This document shows, piece after piece, positions 24,301 through 36,300 of a stretch of DNA of 64,000 bases; positions within the stretch are counted from its first letter, which is position 1, and the number at the start of each line of letters is the position of its first letter. Source of the DNA: Diphasiastrum complanatum (Eukaryota; Streptophyta; Lycopodiopsida; Lycopodiales; Lycopodiaceae). The position numbers were made by a program, and so were the translations under genes. Location of the stretch: contig CM055093.1 in NCBI GenBank assembly GCA_029204225.1, forward strand, positions 20,855,635 to 20,919,634, read 5' to 3'. The notes under the pieces were generated by a model, which worked only from the letters and a program-made list of their open reading frames with translations, was not told the origin of the DNA and made no database searches.

Positions 24301-27300
24301 ACCTTAACCATGCACCAAGTACCAAAATGAACTACTCATATCATGAGCTTTTTGAAGTATACACCCAACTGTAGAAGCTGTATAGAAATTAAGGCTGGAT
24401 CACAATGAAGGATCTCTGTTGGAAATCAATACGGCTCCTAACATTACCATAACTGGGATAGAGCATGTAGTCGTTGGCCCATTACAGCACCTGATGAGTT
24501 GGCTAGCCTTGAAATACATGTCTTAGAGCATAAAAGGAGATGTTTCTGTCCATTCCAAACAGTTGCATGCTCAAAAGCATAGACTATAATAGAGAGGCTA
24601 CAAGTAAGCAAATTATGATTACGATTTCTCACTCAGAAACCAAGAACTGCAAGATCTTTTACGTCTGCTGCTTCCTTCATTCGGGGATACATACGAAGGG
24701 AGACGGCGCTACCAATGGCTTGATCTCTTAGCATCTTGATCTCTCCATGAGCATTGTCACTTGTCCTCAGTATACTTGAAATATGAGATTCCCTTACTTG
24801 ATTGAATTCTCTTTCTTGTGTCTTCAGAAAGAGTCATATAATTATATCAGCAGTGCATTTATGAAGTATACATCTAGCAATTTTGGGCCCTCATAATTAA
24901 GAATTTATCTCAAAATCAATCTATGACAGCAGCACAGTGTCCAGTAAACATTGGCCAACTTGAAATCTCATCACAATAGCTTCAGATACAGACCTGCAGA
25001 TTCCAAAGGGTTGCTAAAGAGAGCCATATTTGCAGCATGAGCACCTTTAGGAAGTGGTTCGAATCAACCCAGTTCAAACCGGGAAAAAAATCGATGTTTT
25101 TTCCAAAATGCTTTTCTTCTGATATTTTGATCTGCTCTATAGATATAAGCCTCACTGAATCATTGAAAAATCTCTCCCATATCTGATCTAGGACGATATG
25201 GAGATCTAATTTGATTCAGATAAAACCTTCACCAAATTAATGTGCAAATCTCTCCTATATCTGATCTAAGCCAATACGGAAATCCAAATTGATTCGCATA
25301 AAATCTTCAATAAATCAATGTGCAAGCAGAGCTCTCTTATATTTGATCCTTGTTAATTGCCCTAGTTTTTAAAGTATCCCAGTGTTTATAAGTTTCTAAT
25401 GGTCTAATTACAATGTCATAGGGCCCAAATTAGGGCTAGGTGCATAAACGTGACCATTTGCATGTCTTGCTATCAGGTACCTAGTGTTGCATTTCAAACC
25501 AATTTTCAAGTCTCGAGAGCTCTTCAATCTTCTTAAGTAAGAAGTCGTAACATTCATCTGATTCTAAAGGCTCAGTTGATAGATGTCTTGCTATCACTGT
25601 TTAGGTACCTACTAAAAAAGTCAATCTTCTTAAGTGATATCCCCTAACACTGAGCATTGAAGCAATTCAGCACTCACCATTTGTGAGTCAGGAATCAACA
25701 GTCAGGAGACATGACCCGATTGAATATAGTCTACACTGTACAAAGGTGTACTTGCACCCTAAACTTCAAACTAGCACTAAGTCCTTGCTATAACAAAAGG
25801 ACAGGAAAAAAACCATCAAAAAAACCTAAAACAGTTTGACAGTTCAAACTTGGCTAGGCCGATTCTTTCCCAATTCAACCAGACAAATCGGACAATTCAA
25901 ACCAACCCCAATAACTATGCTTCTTTGCATTCTATGGTTGTGAGCCACTACAACTAGTAAGTATGGATCTAAGAGAAGTGGCAGTTGATGGACCTTGGAG
26001 ATCAACTACAACATATGCACGACATATTGAAGGCTAACAGTGATCACGAGGCACAACAAAATATGCAATTTTATGCTACAACAGCCATTGTGTGAGTTCC
26101 GAAAAGGAAATTGTGTACTTAAAGTTACAACCTTATCAATATACTTGGTTGAAGAAAACTCAATGAGATATTAGCTCCAAGATTTGATGGCCGCCTTGAA
26201 CTTCTATACGAATTGAATTTAACAACCACAAATGATCTGAATCTAGTTTTTCACGAAGATTTATTGGGAAGGTGCTTGGGAGAAAACTCATTGGTCATTT
26301 TACTACCACTTGATGAACAGGGAAAACTCATCTTGGAAGTTGAAGCGATTGTTGGTTTGCGACATATAGTATGAAGGAATGCGAAGGAGACAAAGGAATA
26401 TCGAGATAAATAGAAGGATTCTCCTAAAGACAACAATTCTTAGGTCATGGAACATTCAAATGAAAATGTGATTATTAGATTGTCTTTGTATATCTTCACC
26501 ATACAACAACATATACTGAGACTTCTCCATTTAATAATAACAACAATGCTTATTGAGGGGGAGTGTCATGTGTTGGACCCTTTTTAAGTACCACAACCGC
26601 TTAGTGTGAACATTGTCAATGCCCTGAAATTCACAAGTTATATGTTAAGGCTGGACGTTTTCAGGATATTTCATGAAAGGATAGGATGTGAGGTGGAGTC
26701 AGAGGAGCACTTCATTTTTAGGTGCCTAGCATACTACGAGATTAGAGGGAGATATGGCTGTCTCTCTTGAGATCACTCAATCACAATCTATTCCTTGATC
26801 TCTTATGAGGATCCATGTTGTGTCGTTGTGATGATACGAGAGATGTTCTTGCTTTGGAAAGACTAATCGGATCAACAAAGCCGGTGGGAGACACAACATC
26901 CTATTACCTCCTTTATGAGACAACGGCCTAGGTCTCCTACGGGTGTTGAGATATTGTTAGAGGATGAGACAGATATCCCAGCTCAGTTTTGCCACAGGGA
27001 TTATGTTACCAGTCTATAGCCTGAGCCGAACCCTAGAGGATCGATACGTGTCAAAGAACACAATTAGGGGTGCGTTCGGATGATACACCCAACAGGGAGA
27101 GACAATGTAAATGGCATGCGTAGGCAATGGCCCAATATTGGTCCAAAGCTTAGGGTTTAGGCCTAACTTCAGCATAGGGCCCAACAGTGGAAAAGGTACT
27201 AACACACATCAGCATGCAGTCTTCGATTGGGCTAGGAGGGGCATTCTCTATAAGAGGAGAATGCAACGGCTAGGTGGATCAGACTATGCTAGCCCTACTA

Positions 27301-30300
27301 TGGTTTCTAGGCATCTAACAAATTAGAGGCAGTATCTAGTCTTGCAACCTACAATCACCCGAGCTTGGTTCAAAGTGGTGTGTTGCTGGATTTTTTGGGT
27401 GTTCAAAGTGGCAAGCTGCTGGTTTTTTTCTTGAAGATGATGGACAGCATATTCAGCCATGGTTTATTGATCATTTTCAGCCTATGTTACATCGTGAGCA
27501 TCCTATTATGCATCGAGAACGGCCTGTGGAAGGTTTTTGGACAGCAAGGTCCACATTTGGAACACCTTGGACAGCAAAGTGTTGGTGATTTTGTGGCTGT
27601 TAGACAGCCTACTACAGCCTCTTGTTGGCTGTCCGAGTCTTTGCGGGATAGCAAAGCATCTATTTGCCTTGGAAGAAACACACATGCCTCACCAAAATCA
27701 GTACCTTATGCTGATTTTCCTGTTTTGATGCTTACTTCTTATGATGACGATGTTGCCTTACCGTGTTGGTGAGCATATCATTGATAGTAAGATTCGGGAG
27801 GATGTGATGGTAAAAGAGTATCATACTCTTCTTTATGTTTCTTGTGGTAAGAAGACTTATGGAATCATGTGGGAACTATTAACCATGTAAAATGGTGTAC
27901 AATAGGTGCAATTTTATCTTTGGGGTGGCCCTTGCCCCTTTCTTCCTTTGTTCATTTGTGATTCATTCCCTCAAGCATTGCTACTACTTTCTCTCTCCTT
28001 GAGGGCGCCTAACCCTCTCCATCTTCTTCTTCTTCTTCTTCTATCCCCTCTTCTTCTTGTATATGGAGATTGAATGTTAGAAGGATCTTGGCACTTTGAT
28101 TTCCTACAGTGATGGTCTTCAATGCTTCCAGAGCTTTCATGCAGCGTCAGGAGATTTTCCTTGATGGTCAGTCCGTTTCATCTTATACTTATTTGGGTGT
28201 GCTATTTAGTGGTCCGATTTTTAGTATGCGGCAGTCATCCTCAGATTGACTTGGGAAGGGTCACGCTTTCCTCGTCCAGCTTGAGAGATTTTGTTTTAGG
28301 AGTTATATTCATGATGCTCCCAGTAAGTGTCGTCTCTAGAACACTATATAGGGTTACTCCTACAACATTATATGTGGCAGAGGCTTGGTGTACAAGTATT
28401 ACCTCCTCAGACCTCCAGGCCTCCATGTTATCTCGGATGATTAGGGCTAAGCCCTCAGCCCCACATCAGATTATCACTGTTGAGTTTGTTGTTCCTCCTA
28501 TTTGGTTCAAGCACCCAAATACATCTTTGACCACTCGCTTGCACCAGCTTATCACCGCTCGCTTATCCCATTGCTCCGCATCTTCCCACATCACAGCTCG
28601 CTAGAAACACAAGCTTCCTTCCTTACTACAGCACTCCATTCTGCCGCTGCAGTTGCCTTTCGTTCCAAACCTCAAAATAATAGGAACATATCTACCAAGA
28701 CTCTATAAATATGCCAACCTTTGTATGACAATGAGTGTCATTCCCACCAAAACCTTGTCACACATGCACACATGAACACCCCCCATCTGTCCACACGCCA
28801 TCTCTATACTCGCTTACTTCATTGTAAGAAGCGAACTTCTGATTCAAAAGAGAGACGACTTATTAGGCTTCTCCAGAGCTCTTGCGACTGCTCTTCCACA
28901 GTCGCACTTTGGCATGAGTTCCACCTCCACTCCTCGATGACCTACGCACATGGACTGATTATGCCACCACCTTATATACCATTCATACTGACACACCTAT
29001 TTCCATCTCCCCTAGACCTCTTGAGTCCACCTTCTTTACTACTGATATGGTCCATAATACCATTAAAAAACTGAATAAAGCCAGAGATGTAGATGATCAT
29101 GAATCCGAGTTATTGATTCATTCTGTTGATTTGTTATCACCTCTCTTAGCCACCTTACTTGATCAACAAGTTGTCTTTGGTTTTCCCTCTTCTTGGTGCA
29201 CTAATATCATTCATCTTATACAAAAATGGTGATCCCACGAATCCTAGTAATTATCAGACTCTTATGATTGGGCACATGATTGTGAAGCTTTATGGCACTA
29301 TTCTACAGTCAGTTGTGAGTACTAAGGCAGAAACTAGGAGACTGCATGCTATAGGCCAGACTAGGTTCAGATCCCATTATTCTACTACAAATCATATCTT
29401 TACTCTCAGAGCCATCATTGAGGAAGCTCGACATAGGAGAGAGCGAGTTTATTGTTGCTTTGTGGACTTCAAGAAAGCCTTTGACTTTGTCCCACGCTCC
29501 TTACTTATCCAGTGGATATGAGAGCTTGGTTTTTTTGATGACACAATTCGAGCAGTGATGTCGCTATATGAGAGAGTACTAGGTTGTTTTTGGAGAAACA
29601 GAGGTATTTCTGAGCAGATCATGAGCATACGGGGGTGAAGTAGGGGTGTTCCCTCTCAGCTACACTTTTGGGATATATATCGACGAGTTAAAGAGGGTTA
29701 TTGAGTAGTGTGGTGGATCTTGAGACTTGGAGACATTTTGATCGCTATTCTCCTATATGCAAATGATGTGGCTCTAGTTTCACCTACTCAAGAGGGCCTA
29801 CAAAGGCAGATTGATTGCCTTCATGACTTCTATTCCAGATGGGGGCTAGAAGTTAACATTGAGAAGACCAAAGTGGTGGTCTTCAACACTTCCAAGAGTT
29901 CTATGTCAAGACAGGAACTCCTCTTTGACAATCGGCCATTGGAGATTGTTTCGTCCTACACTTAGGCATACTCTTTTTGGGTCCTATATTTAGTATGAGA
30001 CTGGCAGCCTCTACTAGGCTTGGGAAGGGTCATGCTTTCCTCACTCAGTTGGAGAGATTATCTTTCTGTAAGCGTATTTGAAATGCCTTGAGTAAGTGTC
30101 AGCTTTTTGACATCACTGTTTCCCCCACAGCTTTGTATGCAGCAGCAAGATGGTGCATTGTCTCACCTCACCTGATTGGGCTAGTATCTCACGACTACAG
30201 ATCATTATGCTTTCACATATGATACGGGCTAAGCCCTCAATTCGGCACCAGATCATCCTTGCAGAGTTTGTAGTCCCACCTATGCACCTTGATGCCATAC

Positions 30301-33300
30301 TCTAGCTCTACTCCAGCTCTCACATACATACAGCGAGTCAACAAGTTCTAGGCTTCTGAGCTGAGATACACACAGGCTTCTCTCATCTCATCTCAGCGCT
30401 TACATAGTCAGGGCTATCAGTTTGCTTGGTTCTCTCAGGCCTCTCGCCTCTTGGACACAATTGGCATCTCTATCATTGCCCTTCCCTCAAGTACCCATGA
30501 TTACATCAGAAGATTTATCTACAAAGCTTATCTTGATCGAGTTTGGCATGGTCAGATGGGGGTCAAACCCAACTTTTATCGACTTCACTTTCTGGAGATA
30601 GATGTATCAAAAATCCCACTTCTACCACATTACCTGTGTTCTGGGTTATCACAGGGTCTTAGATTCATACTGGGTCTGTTCTGTGTCTCTTCACACCAGC
30701 TTGAGGTTGAGATTGGTTGGTTTCAAGGGACCCCACGAGAGGATAGGATCTGCCACTTATGTTCCCTAGGTGTTGTGGACACTGAGGAGCACTTTATCTT
30801 CATTTGGCCAGGCTATTATGAGATTCGTGTTCAACAACAAAACGGATCTCACTTTCGGATAGGTACTAAAACTTATCTTTGGATTAAAGACTCGGAACTC
30901 AATCGGAATCAAGGCACCTGATAAATCGACTTCAAAATTTCATTATCCTAGTAATAACAAAACTAACTCGCTACTATCACAAGTACAACTATACTATCAT
31001 TCACAAGTGCAGAAAATGAATGACGAAAGGATTGTTTGCCAATATTTAAAAACAGAACTCGGATCATAATAAGCGTGAATAACGGAAACAATAGAACAAG
31101 ACAAAAGTGTGTGTCAAAAGTAGTCTATATTGTTGAATGTTGATTATCGTAGCTAAATGCTTCCACTGTCCACTCTGATTACACTATGATAATAGCGCAT
31201 CTTATTCTAGTATAAATTTCGCTCTTACACAAATTGTAATCGTGATAGCTTATAACTAATCGGTCTACGCCTATGGCGAAACAGAGAGGAGAAGAAGAAG
31301 AAACTTCTAACTTGAATCAACTTCAACAACTTGGAAACTAAACTGATTGATAGAAGGTCTAAGCATGTGCATTACAACATACCTCCCACTTTGTGATAGT
31401 GTCAAGTGGATAGATACGTAACATTTTGTTTGTTGCAGGCACTAACATACGAACACCATCCAATCCAATCTACATCAAGCGTCACACATGAAATGTCACC
31501 TTCACTATATAAGCATGAATATGCTAAGCAAGCTTTCAAGGTGTTAATGGCTTCAATATTGGAACCAACATGTCAGAAGACTATAAATTTGAATAGAAGA
31601 GTGAAAAGGTGCATAGCCAAATGGAGGAGATTGAGGAGCTTTAAAAAAAAATTAAAGAGGCTTGTGCTAATCAACAAAAGTTTCATTCTAACTTTAAGCA
31701 AAGACTCTATTTTTTGCATTAAAGACCTTATTGATCTCCAAATGTAGAAAATTTAAAGGATACAACTCTTAATATTTGCTTTCAAAAACACCATTTTCTC
31801 GTGTTCATTGTTGATGAGCAAAGACATTTCCCCTTTTCCATGCTTCCCCCATTATGGGGAACATAGCTAGGTATGAACATTTGTTGAAGAGTAATGCCTA
31901 TTTGACCCCTTTGGCTAAGCACCAATGTTATTATAAGTTGCACATTATTCATGGGGCATGTTATTTATTAGATATATGGGGCCCCCTATTTGTAACTTAA
32001 CTAAGATAATGCAGGTGGCCCAACTGGCCAAATAGCTCCCTCATATGGTTGAAACCTTTACATTCCTTTTCTTTATGAGGTGCTTGCCTCAAAGAGGACC
32101 TAGAGGACCCACGCCCTTTTTTCTCTCTAGCAATTCATTCTCTCTTCTAAGTTTTGGTGTGGCGAGTTTCCTTGTGTTTGATGTTTTCCATAGCTAAGTT
32201 TCTCTCAAGCTTTCATGGCTGATATGATATTGCAGCTAAGATACTCCATAGCTAGGTCTTGCAATTTATCATGGTATTAGAGCAGGTTGTGGAGCCTGAG
32301 CCTGAGAGTGATAGAAACATCAATGCTTAGATTCTTGAGAAGATTCTCATCTTCCACAAGCACCTCAATCTGGTAGGCGGGCGCTTTTGATTTATAGGAC
32401 TCAGATCAGGTTGATCTTTGCATTGTTGGATAGCTATTGGCAAGAGGAGTGTTGTGATCCAAAAACTTTCTAATTCTAGCTAGGTTTTGGAAAAGCGTTC
32501 TGGAGGAGCTTACATATAAAGAGGGGGCACTTTTTGTAGGGGCTTTTGTTTTTTGATCTAGGTGGATCTAAGCTTGTGCTACATATCAAGTGGCAAAGTC
32601 GAAAGCATGAGCTCAAGGTTTGCCTTGAAGTGGCTACATACCCTAGTTGCTAGAAGTAGTTTCTTTTATAATTCCTTTCAAGTTAAGCTTCTGTTTGAAC
32701 AAAGATTTAGCATGGCTAGACTACAATGTGTGGAAGTTCAAGATGGCCAACATCTTGATGGATAGGAATTGTTGGGAGAAAGTTACAGGTAGATAGCCTG
32801 TACCTAGATCTAAACCTGAATTTAAGGACTACACAAGCAGAAGACAGAAGGCATATCAAAGACCACATTATTCCTCACATTTGCCATGCAAGGGATGCAA
32901 TGAAAGCTTGGGGCATTCTTAGGTCTATGTATGAGACAGTGGATTCAGCAAGGCTCATTTACTTTTCATAACAAGTTATATACATTCAAGATGGAGGCAG
33001 ATCTGAGGGAGGCAACATCCAGGATAGCAAAACAGGTCTTTTCTTGTGCAGGTTCTATGTGGTGCAGGTTCATCTATAGGTGGCAGGGAGTACCTAAGCA
33101 ACATCTGACCAGAACAGAGGCATATCTGAGAGCGGCAGCTTTTGGTGGAAGCAACATCTGGGGGCAGTAACATCTGACTAGGACAGGCTTTATCTGAGGC
33201 AGTTTTTCAGAACAGAGGCACATCTGAGGGCGGCAGTTTCTGGTGGAGGCAACATCTGGTTCAGGCATATCTGGATACAACAACATCTGAAAAATCAGAT

Positions 33301-36300
33301 CAGATTTGGAACAGATAACAACCAGATAGGTGTTATCTGAGTGAGGCAGAACCTGGACAGGTCATGTAAGAACCAGACAGGGTTTATTTGGGACAGGCAG
33401 CAATCAGATAGGTGATATCTGAGGGAGTCCAAATCAGATTCAGGTCAGAAACAGCCAGGCTCCATCTAGGACAGCAAACAGGTATTTTTAAGGTAGGTAG
33501 TATCTGGACAGGTGCTATCCAGGGAAGGCGACAATTAATAGATTGTTGCATGCAAGTATATTCTTAGTAAAAAAAGCCCGTCATTTTTGTACAAAGATGG
33601 GGAGTCTGATCTGCTATAGCTAAACAGAATATGAAAGTTGAGTTTGACGATCAAAAGTGTTTCATCAAAGACAAAAACAAAGGTTACAAAGTTGTGGTCA
33701 AAGGATTTTTGGAAGGTCGACTTTACAAACTTTATGCGACTACATCGGATCATCAGGTTTGTGCAGCTTCTGATAGTATGGAGAGCAGGATATGGCATGA
33801 AAGGTTTGGACATCTGAACAATAAAAGCTTACAGGTTCTAAAAGACAATAATATGGTAATAGGATTACCTAATATTGTATCTTTAGGAAAAATTTGCGAA
33901 GGATGTGTTATGGGCAAGCATCATCGTATGCAGTTTCCTAAGGATGGAGCATATCTACCAAGGAGATCTTGGAGCTTGTTCATACAGACTTATGCGGTCC
34001 CATGCAGACTGAGTCTATAGGGGGAGCATCCTACTTCATGATATTTGTGGATGATTTTTCCAGGAAGGTATGGATATACTTGCTTAAGTATAAGAGTCAA
34101 GCTTTTAAGTTCTTTACTCAGTTCAAATCACTTGTTGAGAAGCAGACAGGAAAGCAAATCAAGATTCTACGTTTAGATAAGGGAGGTGAATTCATATCTA
34201 CAGAGTTCCAGGAATTCTGCAAAGAACATGGAATCAAGAGACAATTTGCTTCAACTGATACACCACAGCATAATGGAGTAGCCGAGAGAAAGAACAGGTC
34301 TATTGTGGAGAGTGCTCGAAGCATGCTACAAGGTAAGAACCTCAAGAATCATTTGTGGGGCGAAGCAGTTAGTACAGCAGTTTACTTGCTTAACAGAAGT
34401 CCTACAAAAGTTGTTCTAAATCGAACTCCAGAAGAAGCTTTCACAGGTATAAAACCTAAAGTGGATCATCTACGAGTTTTTGGTTGTATAGCATATGCTC
34501 ATATTCCTAAAGATAATCGTCCAAAACTTGATTCAAAGGCAATCAAGTGTTTATTCTTGGGTTATGATGAGGAAGAGAAGGCATATCGCCTTTATAATCT
34601 TACCAGTAAGAAGGTGATTATGAGCAAGGATGTTGTATTTGAAGAAAGTGAGTCTTTTTATAGATGATGTTCAGGAAGATACAGGTCCATGTGATACAGC
34701 TTCTACACAAGTTGTACCAAGGGTGAGTACACAGGTGGATCTTGGTAAACGAAAGGAAAGGTCAGGAGTATTTGATGCATATTCTCCTTCTACGTCACCT
34801 ACAAAGAAGTTACCAAGATGGTATTTTGAGACTATAAAAGATAGTCAAATGTTGGATGAGGGAGAATCGAGTCAACAAGGACCTAAGAGGTTGACACGGT
34901 CAAGTGGACACTATCATGAAGATGAAGAAACGCATTATGCATTTATGGCTTCAGTGTTGGATTCAGAGGATCCTTTATTTTATAGAACCAAGTTTAAGCT
35001 TAATGGTTATATTGAGCCAGATTAGTAACCAAAGGCTTGGTTGTGATTGATAATTAATTATCCATTAAGGGGGAGTGTTAGGAATTAATGGATTAATTAA
35101 TTCATTGTAGAGGCCAGCTTGCGTGCTAGAAGGCCTATTTCTATTTTTAGTATAGGTGCTATCTATTTTTAGTATAGGTACCTAAGTTAGTACCAATTTT
35201 GCTAGAATAGTATAGAAATCTATTTTAACCAAGTTAGCATAGATTTCTATTGTTAGGACTTCATAATTAGCATTTCAATTGCTATTGTAGAAGGATAGCT
35301 TTTGCTTTTCATTGTGGGCAGTCTCTATAAGAGTTAGCATTTAGGAAATGCTTACGTCAGATATAGATCTTGGCAATTGTCATTTCGGCGCCCACCTCCG
35401 TTGTTATCTCAGTTTCCAGCTTATGAAGCATAGCTTCTTGCAGTCTCTCTTCTTCTTCAGCTTGTGGTTGATGTTTTGTGTGAGTATTAATAAGATTAGT
35501 CTACTTCGATTAGAGAATCTCTTCGATTCTAACAGTAGGTGCAACAATTAATGATCACAATACAAAGGTCAAGGACCTTATGGACCAACTTGCTTCAATG
35601 GAAAAGACAGTAGGTCATAGGAGTATTGTTTCCATAGACTTGAATAGTTTATCATTCAACTATCAAGTTTATGTGATGTCCCTTTCAACTAGGAAGAAAC
35701 TCCCAACCTTTGGGGAGCTGTGTCAACTTCTTTTACAAGAGATGAGATGGAAGAATCATTTCTGAAAGGGATAATCCAGAATATGCATTTGCCTCTGAGA
35801 AGAAGCAGAACTTTCAAAAGAAAGGGAAAGGCAAGAGAAAGGACTCAAAGCAAAACTTGGAGCAGCAAGAATCCAAGTTGCAGATTGGAGAGGAGAGAAC
35901 CACCAATTCCTCATCTACACCCAAGAGGACGGGCAACTGCAATTATTGTGGCAAGTATGGGCATTTCACTTTTGAACGTCAAAAGAAGCATAGTGATCAA
36001 AACAAGGCCAAAAACCAGCAAGGTCACTTTGTTGATAAAGTTGCAAAAGAAGAGCAATCTGGTGGACTTGATCTATTCACAGCAGCCCCATCATCAAAAT
36101 CCACGTTTGGTGACATAGATTCTAGAGCCTCGAAGCATATGACACTTCATAAAAATTAGCTCAACACCTATGAGGAGAAACGTGATGGTCAACAAGTTTC
36201 TCTTGGAGACAACACACATGAGGTGAGGAGCAAAGGCACAGTCCTAGTGAAGCTGTCATCACGAGAGGTGAAGTTAATTAAGAGTGTGTTGCATGTAACA

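Larger units (their letters stand above)
24128..31382 (-). other. FREE1 intron 2 (contains LINE and gypsy fragments)
   Basis: 7.3 kb. I see nothing recognisable in 24.2-26.1 kb. From 26.1 kb there are chromovirus and LINE remains on the opposite strand to the gene. Confidence 0.8.

Noticed and set aside
28122-28604. 160-codon open frame as a gene
   Set aside because: LINE similarity in this interval is in another frame, so this frame is a shadow.
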